Source: CAVWDI01 sp963753725 (lineage in GTDB: Bacteria; Chloroflexota; Anaerolineae; Anaerolineales; UBA4823). From it: 64,000 nt of DNA. Location of the stretch: assembly GCA_963753725.1 (NCBI GenBank), contig CAVWDI010000011.1, positions 71,073 to 135,072 of the forward strand, in the 5' to 3' direction. This document shows positions 8,605 to 17,381 of the stretch, in pieces. The notes under the pieces are model-generated. The model made no database searches and was not told the origin of the DNA. It worked only from the letters and a program-made list of their open reading frames with translations. The stretch's first letter is position 1; each line of letters starts with the position of its first letter. The position numbers were made by a program, and so were the translations under genes.

Positions 8605-9060
8605 CTACGCTAAATGCTGATGCAAGGTCAGCACAGCTTTGTCACTCATGCAGGCGATCCGATCCTTGCGTTCCTTGGGTTCGAGATATAAATTGGTAAG
8701 AAAAAACAAATATTAAAAAATATAAAAAAGAAGAGTTAATGCTATCAGTAATGATTAGGCAATTGTCATTACATTGGTATTTGAAAGGTTTCAATTGTGT
8801 AAAAGCTCGTCGTCAATTGCGCACAATTCTTTACAAAAATGAGGATGCTGGAAAAATTGGTGAGAATAGATTAATTCACAATAGGGAAGAAACTTTGTTG
8901 CCCGGAAAAGGGACATTTATTTGAGAACTAGGTGATGTGCTCAAATTCTGCACACAGTGGAGGGAGATATGGAATTGAAGAAGAATAATTTGGTGATTAA
9001 ACGAAATAAGGGCCAGTGGATGAACCGGGCCGATATTCGCCCTTTAGCCCTTAAGTTGTT
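8605..9060. other. Low-coding region with doubtful small ORFs
   Basis: A 61-codon ORF (8739-8924, plus) and a 48-codon ORF (8969-9115, plus, with a good GGAGGGAGAT site before its ATG) are open, but neither resembles a family. The second overlaps the well-supported minus-strand gene at 9065-9238. Minus-strand reading of 8600-8690 gives ERKDRIACMSDKAVL, perhaps a fragment of another gene that I cannot name. Confidence 0.3.
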
Positions 9061-9064
9061 AAGC

Positions 9065-9238
9065 TTACAAACCTTTGAGCAGGTTGCCCAAAGCCAGAAC
9101 TATGAAGCCTATTAAAGCTAACCAAAAAGCATAGGATGCTTCAAGGACTGGCAAGACACCCAGGTATGCGATAAGTCCTAAAACAGCTAGGATCACCGCA
9201 ATCCAAAATGTAATTACTTTAGGTTGGGAAAGATTCAT
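9065..9238 (-). CDS. Two-helix membrane miniprotein
   Basis: A 57-residue ORF: MNLSQPKVI, a hydrophobic helix (TFWIAVILAVLGLIAYLGVL), a short turn with PVLEAS, a second helix (YAFWLALIGFIVLALGNLL) and KGL. The start has AAAAGGAG about 8 bases upstream on the minus strand. The regular two-helix hairpin and strong ribosome-binding site support a real gene, though the function is unknown. Confidence 0.65.
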   Translation of the reverse strand: MNLSQPKVITFWIAVILAVLGLIAYLGVLPVLEASYAFWLALIGFIVLALGNLLKGL

Positions 9239-9299
9239 AATACACTCTCCTTTTAATTAAATCTTATGTATTGAATTAATAAAATGTTTTGTCTAATTC

Positions 9300-9640
9300 G
9301 ACCCGTAATTGATTACTAATATTATACTACTCGGGGAGAGATGAGTTGATCAATGTTACCAATTTTTTACTGTTGGTTTTATTGGAGATTGGTTTATAAA
9401 TTATTTACTTTCGATCACGTCCTAAGGGGGGTGGTAATTATATAGGTCCAAAACGCGACCGGAGGAAACGCAGATACTCAGGTTCATAAACTATTATCTA
9501 GTTCCCAATGGGATGATACCCTGGCTGGTACGCTGCCCTACTCCCGAAAAGGGGATGCTTCCCCAGTGGGGCGCTTCGCGGCGTGAAGGGGCGCGGCGCA
9601 GAGCGCCGCAACGCGAGCGGAATTAAAATCCGTTTTACAT
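9300..9640. repeat. Intergenic with tandem palindromic elements
   Basis: No gene is seen. Positions 9541-9580 hold two adjacent copies of the palindromic unit (CTCCCGAAAAGGGGATGCTT and CCCCAGTGGGGCGCTTCGCG), followed by GCGCCGCAACGCGAGCGG and the GGAATTAAAATCCG motif at 9620-9633. Confidence 0.6.
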
Positions 9641-9785
9641 AGCGATGGTGAGCTGTGGGGGAAAAAGTTATAAAAATGGACAGAATTATTTGGGGCTAAT
9701 TGCAGTTGTACCGCTGGGGTTACTTAAAGTAGAAGAGGCTGCCTCCAATGACAGCCCCTTCTAAATCGCTTTTATTTATTTAGGA

Positions 9786-10040
9786 TTACTCAATATTTCG
9801 TAATCTAAGCGCACTATCGTCAAAACGTGCAATTCCATCTTCCACGGTCACAACGATCGGGCCGCCTGATCCGCCGGATCCACTGCCAACCTCAACGCTG
9901 GAACCAGCTGAACCCTGGGCTTCCTGGGCTCGGTCATAACGGGTGTCGCCTTCGCCAGCAACAAAACCGGCTGAGGCGGTGCCAACGGCCAACACTAACA
10001 TAACGGATACGAGTAACGCAACAAAGATTAAGTTTTTCAT
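9786..10040 (-). CDS. Small exported protein, copy 1
   Basis: 84 residues with a clear Sec signal peptide (MKNLIFVALLVSVMLVLAVG, cleavage after TASA). The mature part is Gly/Ser-rich and acidic (SSVEVGSGSGGSGGPIVVTV, FDDSALRLRNIE). An almost identical copy is encoded at 16603-16857, with two substitutions. Start: ATG with AGGAGC about 8 bases upstream. The same signal peptide begins the repeat protein at 12431-13226. Transcription is likely from the sigma-70-type promoter at 10086-10113. Function unknown. Confidence 0.75.
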   Translation of the reverse strand: MKNLIFVALLVSVMLVLAVGTASAGFVAGEGDTRYDRAQEAQGSAGSSVEVGSGSGGSGGPIVVTVEDGIARFDDSALRLRNIE

Positions 10041-10085
10041 TTTTTAGCTCCTTATGGCTATATAAGTTTTATGTATTGTTCATAT

Positions 10086-10113
10086 ATTGTACACATATAA
10101 TCCATAAAGTCAA
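10086..10113 (-). promoter_or_regulatory. Sigma-70-like promoter of copy-1 exported protein
   Basis: On the minus strand TTGACT (10108-10113) and TACAAT (10086-10091) are 16 bases apart, about 45 bases before the ATG. Copy 2 at 16903-16930 has TTGACA with the same -10. Confidence 0.65.
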
Positions 10114-10199
10114 GGCTAAAAGGAGGTTTTAATACACCGCTAATAAACATCCTTCAACCCAACTTTTTGTCGTCAAATAAAGAACAAGATATCGTACGG

Positions 10200-10542
10200 A
10201 TAGGTTGCGGTGATTGGTATATTTAAACGTGGCGTCCCTTTGGCACAGCCTCTCGCGTTTTCCGCGAGATTGAAAGAGACCAACGGCCTAGACGTAGACC
10301 TGGTGGCTAGACAATAGCCCAACCTGTGCTTGACCTGTGGTCAGTGTCCAATGGGGTTCCACCGAAATGTAAACGCTGCTGTGCTTGCGCGGCGATTGAT
10401 GTGAAGCGCTTTCCGTATATAATAGGTTTGTTGGGATTGTTTCTTCTCAAGTGAACGACTTGGCTCCTGATTGCGCAATCGCGGCGCCCAGCGTCGTACC
10501 TGCTCTGTCTGCTGTATAGCACCAAGTCCAAGGAGGCGAAAG
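10200..10542. other. Upstream region with palindromic repeats
   Basis: GGCGTCCCTTTGGC (10231-10244) and CTCGCG-TTTTC-CGCGAG (about 10252-10268) are further hairpin units. A plus-strand reading of 10330-10385 contains TCGQCPMGFHRNVNAA, which might be an old gene fragment but cannot be assigned. The rest is the leader of the next gene. Confidence 0.4.
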
Positions 10543-12136
10543 ATGAAGATCGGGAACAACGGACAGTCCTATGCAGTCACCATCTGCGTCCTGGCAATGA
10601 TCCTGGCAGCGATGAATGCGGCGCCCCGCCAAACCTTGGCCCAAGACCGGCCATTGTCACCGGTTGCTTCAACCGAAAACGATCTGGGAGAGGCGCTCCC
10701 TCCTCATGGCCGCCCCCCGGCTGATGGCTGCTCGCCCTCGAGTCCTTCCAGCGCTTCAAGCGGTTTCCCCAACTTTGGACGGATCTATCAGGTGACCGAC
10801 GCGGACACGTGGGGGGATTCTGTGTGGCCAACTTCTGATGGTTATCTCCTCCTGAGCGATTTCGCTACAGCGGATTCCTTTGCGTTGAACCTGACCGAGT
10901 TCAATGCTGCCGGACATCCTGTCCACAGCCAGAATTTGTCGATCGCCCCCGGCTGGCCCAAGTCAGCCCGAGCGACCAGCGATGGGGGTTATCTGATCGG
11001 AAGCACCATCAAACCAACCTCGAACAGTTGGGAGGGCCGGCTCCTCAAGCTGGGTGCTGACCTGTCTGTGCAGTGGGCCAAAGCCTTCCGGACAGGTTCA
11101 CCATCGTACGCCCATGTCTCCGGGGTCGCAGAGACGGCAGATGGCGGTTATATCGCTCTGGTGAGGGACTACAGCCGGTTTGGGATCGTCAAGCTGGATT
11201 CAACCGGCAGCGTTGAGTGGCAGAAGGGCATTCTTCCAGGGTCAGGGACCACGAGGACGACCGTATATGACGTAATTGAGAATACCTACCTGGACGGGGA
11301 CGGTCGCAAGCATTGTGGCGGGTACGTCTTGTACGGGGGAATCCAGAGACCTGGCACTGACTGGGACATCTACCTGGCGGCTCTCAGTTGTGACGGCAGC
11401 AGCATCCTGTGGCAGCGTATCGTGAGTGGACCCATGTGGGAGGCTTCTCACAGCGAGGGCAGCCTCTTCTACGATGATTTTACGAATTTAACCGTCGTCC
11501 AGGAACGCAATGGCGTCAATACCCAGGACGCAGACCTTCTCCTCGCGGCGACGACCGATTTCGTATGGCTCGAATCAATCGTTTTTGCTCGTACCGTTCA
11601 ATGTGAAAGGCGGAAAGACTTTATCATCGACGCCGACCTTCGGCAAGATCAAGATCCTGGACGGACCCGACTATGAGCGCGGAGTTGGTCCCTTTGGTGG
11701 ACCGAATCTTTTACGGCTGTCTGACGGTAATCTGCTCCTGGGCGGTTCAATCTATACCTCCAATCTGGCCCAGGCACAGGCGTTCCTTGTTAAGATCAAA
11801 CCCAACCTTGACGTCGTCTGGCAGTACACCTACGGTGCGCAGGAAGAGATGGTCGGGCTGTATGAGGTCCCTGAGGGCATTTTAGCCTCGGGTGGAGGCT
11901 CCCTGGGTTTCTTCCTTAGGCTGGCTCCAGATGGCACGGGCGAAGATCCCTGTATAACAAGGACAGCCTCCAATCTGACCCTCAGCAGCGTATCGCCTCA
12001 GATCATCACTCCAACCTACACCCTCGATGATGGCACGCTGCAAATCGAGGACGTGACGGTCACAATGGCAGAGGCGAAGGTGAACCTCGTGTGCCCTGAG
12101 TTCCTCAATCTGCCGCTGCTGCTGCGTTCGCACTGA
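10543..12136 (+). CDS. Secreted beta-propeller-like protein (frameshifted)
   Basis: Two overlapping frames make one protein of about 530 residues: 10543 to ~11570, then ~11570 to the TGA at 12134-12136. A signal peptide (ILAAMNAAPRQTLAQ) is followed by repeated blade-like units with DGGYLIGS, GRLLKLGADLSVQWAKAF, DGGYIALVRDYS, GIVKLDSTGSVEWQK and AFLVKIKPNLDVVWQYTYG. These resemble PQQ/Kelch-type WD-like propellers found in cell-surface proteins. The C-terminus ends NLPLLLRSH, like many exported Anaerolineae proteins. Start: ATG with AGGAGG 7 bases upstream. The frame change near 11565-11575 is a one-base shift; whether it is biological or an assembly error is not decidable here. Confidence 0.75.
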
Positions 12137-12139
12137 GCG

Positions 12140-12430
12140 CAAAAAGGACCTCTGGGAGGGCAGAAAGCCATCAGTAACCTCCGTTCCGCTGTTGGCCATG
12201 GGTTTCGTTTCTATTTCTAGCCAGTTAGTGGTCGTATGGGAAAGGTACGATCATCCAAAAATGGGAGTTTCACTTCTCCCCCGTGCGGTGCAGGTCCGTT
12301 TGGATGAGACCGGTCGATAATACCTGGGATAAACCAACAAAGCCGCCGGTATGAGCCAGCGGCATTCATCTAAAAATTTGTCTTCCAAAGAACCGGGGTG
12401 TTTTTTTGGTATGCGAATTTTTTTATTTTT
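12140..12430. other. Intergenic with possible structured RNA and terminator
   Basis: GCCGC (12342-12346) and GCGGC (about 12359-12363) form a stem followed on the plus strand by ATTCATC. The part at 12225-12330 contains several complementary stretches (CGTA/TACG, GGGAG/CTCCC), but I cannot match it to a known riboswitch or intron. No ORF is supported. Confidence 0.35.
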
Positions 12431-13226
12431 CTATTCGCCGTTCAGAAGTCCCATTTTCTCATAGGCATTGCTCATAGCCAGCCAACGAAATGCAGATACA
12501 TCGTCTGGATTTGTGCTGTAGTTGAGTATCCCCAGATTTTGGTAGCCTTTAGCGAGAGCATTCCAACGGAAGGCGGATACATCGCCGGCATCAGTGTGGG
12601 TGTTGAGCAATCCCAGTTTCTGGTAGCCTTCAGCTATTGCGTTCCAGCGGAATGCTGAGACGTCTCCGGCCTCGGTGTTGGTATTGAGCAAACCCAACTG
12701 TTCGTAGCCCTCAGCTATGGCGTTCCAGCGGTAAGCCGAAACGTCGTCCGGATTGGTGCTGTAGTTAAGCATCCCTAACGTCTGGTAGCCCTCAGCGGTT
12801 GCGTTCCAGCGGTAGGCGGATACATCGCCGGCATCGGTGTGTGTGTTGAGCAATCCCAGTTTCTGGTAGCCTTCAGCTATTGCGTTCCAGCGGAATGCTG
12901 AGACATCTCCGGCATCGATGTGGGTGCTGGGCAAAGATAGATTCTGCGTTATTTAATTCAACAGTAAAGTGATTGGCAGCCATCAATTCTGGGTTTTGGC
13001 TTTGTGAAATTGTCGTTTGTGAATTGATGGACAGGCTGGCAAGGTTTAGTTCCGGATTGGCGTAGATGGAAGCAGGCTGGATGACTTCGACGCCCATCAT
13101 TGCGTATTTCATCTCGATGGACAGTACGGGTTCTAATGGCAATCCAGCATGGGAGGCAAATACCGCGCCAACAGTAAGTACCAACATAACGGATACAAGC
13201 AGTACTACAAATATTAAGTTTTTCAT
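12431..13226 (-). CDS. Secreted protein with six 27-residue repeats (frameshifted)
   Basis: The N-terminal frame (13226 to ~12940) has the signal peptide MKNLIFVVLLVSVMLVLTVG and a 90-residue mature segment (YAMMGVEVIQPASIYANPEL). A one-base shift near 12935-12940 leads into a frame with six tandem 27-residue units of the form THTDAGDVSAFRWNAIAEGY then QKLGLLN. Units alternate in a three-unit pattern: two THTDAG-type, then one YSTNPD-type, repeated twice, ending in MGLLNGE. Conserved W, Y and L positions suggest a helical repeat (alpha-solenoid-like) surface protein. Start: ATG with AAAGGAG about 7 bases upstream. I do not recognise the repeat family. Confidence 0.7.
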
Positions 13227-13250
13227 TACTTCTCCTTTGGTCATGTATTA

Positions 13251-13278
13251 ATCGTACCAATAATATCTAATTTGTCAA
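13251..13278 (-). promoter_or_regulatory. Promoter of the 27-residue-repeat protein gene
   Basis: On the minus strand TTGACA (13273-13278) is 16 bases before TACGAT (13251-13256), about 25 bases before the ribosome-binding site. Confidence 0.55.
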
Positions 13279-13439
13279 TATATAACATGAAATGTTCATA
13301 CAACTCTCATGAAACGAATACTCCCAAAATAGGACTGGTTCTTTAAGAAATTCATCCGCAGCGCAGTCAGCGCAGTGAATTGTCCATTAGGATTAATAAT
13401 TCGTTTGAGGCATCCATCCCCACCACATTCCCGTCAATT

Positions 13440-13643
13440 CCGACATTTATCCAGAGCCGTGAAGCGTTCCGAGCCGCCAAAGAAGTCTCGAGGATTCTGG
13501 AAATCAACTACGAGACCGCCAAGATCTACCTTAAAGACTTCTCCAGCAAGGACCTTGTCAACAAGACAGACCACGGCAACACAATCTCCGAATACGCTAC
13601 CAGCTTGCTGGGGGATCGTATCGTGCTCCATGCGACGAGGTGA
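13440..13643 (+). pseudogene. wHTH fragment related to 19093-19329
   Basis: The plus strand reads AAKEVSRILEINYETAKIYL then KDFSSKDLV, matching AREVSRILQINYETARNYLK at 19093-19329. This looks like a winged-helix DNA-binding segment. The sequence is cut at both sides and no start signal is seen, so it is a remnant. The two fragments probably derive from the same mobile or expanded family. Confidence 0.5.
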
Positions 13644-13735
13644 TCTATTGCTTCAAAGAGAAGACCGCCCCGCTTCATTAGAAAACTCCCCGCTGCGTGA
13701 CCATCTTGTCCAATGCGAAATGCAGAAATGTAAAA

Positions 13736-13890
13736 CAAGATGGCCGCGGAGTGTCTCTTTGAGACATCTTGCAAAATCTAAATGTATGAATGTAAAACAA
13801 GATGCCCGCGTAGCATCTCTATGAGACATCTTGTACAATACTTATAAAGAAGATATGAGACATGATGGTCGCTGAGTGTCTCTTGGGGAT
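13736..13890. repeat. Three nested hairpins carrying the palindromic element
   Basis: Two similar ~60-bp units begin TGTAAAACAAGATG. In each, arms CAAGATG and CATCTTG enclose a copy of the element in the reverse orientation (13745-13764 CGCGGAGTGTCTCTTTGAGA; 13807-13826 CGCGTAGCATCTCTATGAGA). A third, weaker copy lies at 13870-13889 between GACAT and ATGTC. Confidence 0.7.
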
Positions 13891-13894
13891 ATGT

Positions 13895-14156
13895 CGTGGA
13901 CAAATTATCAATTTGTCCAACAATGAAAGAAGGAATAATCAATTGTTAAAATTCCGAAGTTTCAGCAGCGAATTTATATTTGCCAGGCAGCGCTGCGGGG
14001 CAAATTCCAAGAACCCAGGATGATATAATGGCTGTGATTGGGGGATTTAAACCATCGGAAAGGTAAGCGAGCGCAGCGGCTGCTTAATTGTGGAATATGT
14101 CCCATAACATCAAGCACAACATTTTTGGGACATTCTCAAGAAGGTGGAGGTGTAAC
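13895..14156. other. Upstream region of FG-GAP protein gene
   Basis: No gene is supported. CAATTGTTAAAATTCCGA (13940-13958) recurs near 16388 and 17117, another short dispersed motif. A GGAGG site lies just before the ATG at 14157. Confidence 0.35.
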
Positions 14157-15882
14157 ATGACAGCCTTGAGGACCGTTTCCAAATTATCCTCGATTTCGAT
14201 TTTAATTTGTTTACTGCTGGCCGGAAGTATGGAGACCTCTTTTGCCATTCACAACCGGGCACTGGACGCTGCGGCATCGGACACCAGGGATCCTTTCGCC
14301 GACCTGGTGGTGGGCGCGCCGGGAGAAAATCTCTATGATTCGACATTTGATTATGAAGATGCGGGCATCGTACATGTGATTTACGGTTTCCCGTACGGTC
14401 TCGGGGCTCAAGACAATGAGACCTGGGACCAGGACATGGATTTCAGCCAGGATAAAGTCGAGCAGGGAGACGGATTTGGGCATGCCCTGGCGAGCGGGGA
14501 TTTTAACGGCGACGGCCGCTTCGATTTAGCCATCGGGGCGCCGTTCGAAGATATCGGTACCGGGCCGAGTGAAAAACGCAGCGCTGGCGCCGTGCACGTC
14601 ATCTACGGTTCCAGCTCGGGAGGCTTTACCTCCGCAAACAACCAATTCTGGCACCAGAACAGTACCGATGTTTTGGGCACTGCCGAAGAATTCGACAATT
14701 TTGGCCGCGAGCTGGCGGTGGGTAATTTTAACGGGGATGACTATGATGACCTGGCGATTGGGGTGCCCTTCGAAGACTTCGAGTACGGTCCCACGCTCGA
14801 AAACGGCGGCAGCGTGATCGTGCTGTACGGCTCGGCGGGAGGCCTGCACCCCACTGCAGTTTTGAACAACCAGATGTGGCACCAGGATAGTGATGACGGC
14901 GTTAAAATCGCAGACGATATAGAAGCATATGATGTATTCGGATCAGCCCTGGCATCCGGGGACTTCGACAACGACGATTACGATGACCTGGCGGTGAGCG
15001 CTGTTGGTGAGGATTCGTTTTCGAAGGAAAATATCGGTGTGGTTCACATTTTATACGGTACCGCGGACGGGCTCACGGCCACCAGGAACCAGCAGTGGGA
15101 GCAGTACGATTGGGGCAGAGGCGCTGAATCCGAAGATGACGACTACTTCGGAAAAGCCCTGGCAGCCGGCAAATTTGATGGCGACCCTTATGATGATCTT
15201 GCAATCGGCGTTCCAGACGAGGATATTGAATTGTCGCCAGGCACAACTCATAGAAGATGCCGGCGCTGTGAATGTCCTGTTCGGATCGGAGACCGGTCTT
15301 GATGACGGAGAGGTGCGTTTTTCCTATCAAGATGGCGAGGATATCGAAGAGAGTCCAGAAAAAGACGACCAGTTTGGGTTTTCGCTGGCCGCGGTTGATT
15401 TCTCCGGCCGCGGATTGGATAATCTGGTGGTCGGTGTCCCTTATGAAGACCTGGGATCCCCAAATGTAATAGATGCCGGCGCGCTGCATGTGTTGACTTA
15501 TTACGCATTTGGTAGTCATAAAGGGACAGCCTCAACCTTCTTTCACCAGGGCAGGTTTAACATCTCCGATGAACTGGAGTTATCCGACAGGTTCGGGTTT
15601 TCCCTGGCAGGCGGTGATTTTAATGGCGACGGTGAAGTGGAACTGGCCGTTGGCAGTCCCTACGACAGCTGCGAGCATACTGGTGATGGAACTGTGATAG
15701 TGATTTACGACGCCACCTGGGATGGGGAGGGCATAACCAGCCCCCAGCGCTGGTGCCAGGGAGGCGATTTAAAAGAAAAGGCAGAGGCCGGCGATAATTT
15801 CGGATATGCTTTGGTTTCTATACCCGGCAGCGGCGCCCTGCCTTTCCGCAGTTATTTACCCAACATCATGCGGGATGAATGA
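14157..15882 (+). CDS. Secreted FG-GAP (integrin-alpha-like) repeat protein (frameshifted)
   Basis: About 575 residues in two frames (14157 to ~15240, then to the TGA at 15880-15882). After a signal peptide (ISILICLLLAGSMETSFA) come about seven FG-GAP repeats of the form FGHALASGDFNGDGRFDLAI then GAPFEDI, with calcium-binding DFNGDG loops and VHVIYGS strands. Such seven-bladed propellers serve in adhesion or as extracellular enzyme scaffolds. The C-terminus RSYLPNIMRDE resembles other exported proteins of this group. Start: ATG 14157 with GGAGG 6 bases upstream. The frame changes by one base close to 15235-15245, where frame 1 reads out into RRCRRC while frame 2 continues LIEDAGAVNVLFGS. Confidence 0.8.
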
Positions 15883-15889
15883 TGGGATT

Positions 15890-16150
15890 GAGTCCTTTGA
15901 ATTGCAGGATTGAAATAATATATATCTGTAATAACTTTATTCCACGAATTGACACCAATCATCACTAATCTTTTTTAAAACCATTAAACCACTGAGACAC
16001 AAAGTCCCAAAGGGATACTCCGCGAAACACTGAGTATTTCAAAGGTGTCACTCCCTAAAAGGAATGCTCCATTGTATTACGCGATGTGAGGAGCGTCCTT
16101 TTAGATCTCGAATTTTACCCCCTGCCACTTTGGGAGCGGAGGGATGCAAT
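15890..16150. repeat. Palindromic elements inside a dispersed repeat
   Basis: The phrase AACCACTGAGACACAAAG is interrupted at 16005-16024 by a copy of the palindromic unit (TCCCAAAGGGATACTCCGCG) and then continues AACACTGAG. Another copy is at 16051-16070 (CTCCCTAAAAGGAATGCTCC) and a reverse one at about 16089-16102. No gene. Confidence 0.65.
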
Positions 16151-16161
16151 ATCTTTCACCA

Positions 16162-16254
16162 GCTGTCATTGCGAGTGCTGAGTGCAGCGCGTGGCAATCT
16201 CTTCTGTAAAGGTTGAGATTGCTTCAGCCCACAAAGCGGGCTTCGCAATGACAC
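16162..16254. repeat. GTCATTGCGAG-type inverted repeat
   Basis: TGTCATTGCGAG at the left and TTCGCAATGACA at the right, with GGCAATCTCTTC and GAGATTGCTTC inside, make an imperfect ~90-bp hairpin. It is a non-coding MITE-like repeat, also seen at 18976-19075, 27758-27876 and 39343-39960. Confidence 0.7.
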
Positions 16255-16547
16255 TGATCAGGCAGCGTTCCTTATTGGGGAATGAAAATGGGAGAAAGGA
16301 GATTGCTGCGACGGGCACAACCCTTTTTGTAGTGTCAAAACGGATGTGCTGGATATGCGGTGCGGTGTCCCGGAAATGAACTTATTCAATTGTTGAAGTT
16401 CCAACGTTTATGTACCGAGTTTAAATTTTGCCCGACGGTGATGCCGGTAATGAATGAGGGAATGCTGAGCTGTAGGGAATAAGTTGTAAATATGTAACAG
16501 AATTATTTGGGGCTAAATGCAGTTGTACCGATGGGGTTACTTAAAGT

Positions 16548-16579
16548 AGAAGAGGCTGCCTCCAGAGACAGCCTCTTCT
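16548..16579 (-). terminator. Hairpin downstream of copy-2 exported protein
   Basis: AGAAGAGGCTG and CAGCCTCTTCT form a perfect 11-bp stem over a 10-base loop, 24 bases past the stop codon. The copy-1 counterpart (about 9730-9761) has one mismatch, so the stem is largely conserved. No long T-run follows. Confidence 0.55.
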
Positions 16580-16602
16580 AAATAGCTTTTATTTATTTAG
16601 GA

Positions 16603-16857
16603 TTACTCAATATTTCGTAAGCTAAGCGCACTATCGTCAAAACGTGCAATTCCATCTTCCACGGTCACAACGATCGGGCTGCCTGATCCGCCGGATCCAC
16701 TGCCAACCTCAACGCTGGAACCAGCTGAACCCTGGGCTTCCTGGGCTCGGTCATAACGGGTGTCGCCTTCGCCAGCAACAAAACCGGCTGAGGCGGTGCC
16801 AACGGCCAACACTAACATAACGGATACGAGTAACGCAACAAAGATTAAGTTTTTCAT
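16603..16857 (-). CDS. Small exported protein, copy 2
   Basis: 84 residues, differing from the 9786-10040 product only at two positions (G to S in the GGSGSP stretch and R to S near the end). The signal peptide, ribosome-binding site and promoter are conserved (TTGACA at 16925-16930 and TACAAT at 16903-16908 on the minus strand). Preserved reading frame in both copies argues that the protein is expressed. Function unknown. Confidence 0.75.
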   Translation of the reverse strand: MKNLIFVALLVSVMLVLAVGTASAGFVAGEGDTRYDRAQEAQGSAGSSVEVGSGSGGSGSPIVVTVEDGIARFDDSALSLRNIE

Positions 16858-16902
16858 TTTTTAGCTCCTTATGGCTATAAAAGTTTTATGTATTGTTCAT
16901 AT

Positions 16903-16930
16903 ATTGTACACATAAAATCCATAATGTCAA
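16903..16930 (-). promoter_or_regulatory. Sigma-70-like promoter of copy-2 exported protein
   Basis: TTGACA, a 16-base spacer and TACAAT on the minus strand. This is the stronger of the two paralogous promoters by match to consensus. Confidence 0.7.
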
Positions 16931-17010
16931 GCCTTAGAGGAGGTATTAATACAACGCTAATAAACATCCTGCAGCCCATATTCTGGTCGTCAAATAAAGA
17001 ACAGGATGCC

Positions 17011-17381
17011 GGTCGGGAGGCTGAGCGGCTGATTGCTCCTAATTGATAAAGATTGCCGCGACAGCAAAAACCGTCCCTTGAAAAACAGGGATTAAAACTG
17101 TATTGCATATAAATTTCAATTGTTAAAGTTCCGACGTTTACGTATCGAATTTAGATGTTTCTGGAGGCGATGCTTAATAATATAAGTGCAATGATAAGCT
17201 TCTGGACACTACTCTGATTTGTGTAGAGCAATACTTTTCATAGTGTCTTGAAGAACAACTTCATTGTTGAATATTTGAAAAGGTTGATGAATTCTTTGGA
17301 ATACTCAATCGTCGATAATCAAACTATCACTCTAGTTTATAATGATTTTATTGCCCAATCAAATATGATTTGGAGAAATGA
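17011..17381. other. Intergenic, AT-rich, no gene supported
   Basis: Includes the ACAGGGATTAAAACTG motif (about 17086-17101) and CAATTGTTAAAGTTCCGACG (17117-17136), both dispersed elsewhere. The remainder is AT-rich upstream sequence of the NucS-like gene. Confidence 0.35.

Larger units (their letters stand above)
9650..10195. repeat. ~0.55-kb direct repeat, copy 1
   Basis: Matches about 16470-17010 closely, from GGACAGAATTATTTGGGGCT to GTCGTCAAATAAAGAACA, including a small exported-protein gene, its promoter and its downstream hairpin. The two copies bracket roughly 6.3 kb of secreted-protein genes. Confidence 0.8.
16470..17010. repeat. ~0.55-kb direct repeat, copy 2
   Basis: Second copy of the block at 9650-10195, in the same orientation. 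It carries the second exported-protein gene and its signals. Divergence is concentrated at the ends, so duplication is not very recent. Confidence 0.8.

Noticed and set aside
8969..9115. 48-codon plus-strand ORF with a good ribosome-binding site
   Set aside because: It overlaps a better-supported minus-strand two-helix membrane protein and has no family resemblance; kept only as a remark.
10330..10385. CxxC-like stretch suggesting a TnpB or transposase end
   Set aside because: Only one short Cys pair and no RuvC-like motifs; too little to claim.
12431..12934. Regular ~81-bp repeats suggesting a CRISPR array
   Set aside because: They form an open reading frame of six 27-residue units behind a signal peptide; there are no unique spacers and no cas genes.
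13736..13890. Tandem hairpin repeats suggesting a small CRISPR
   Set aside because: Only two or three imperfect units, with the palindromic element in the middle rather than spacer sequence.
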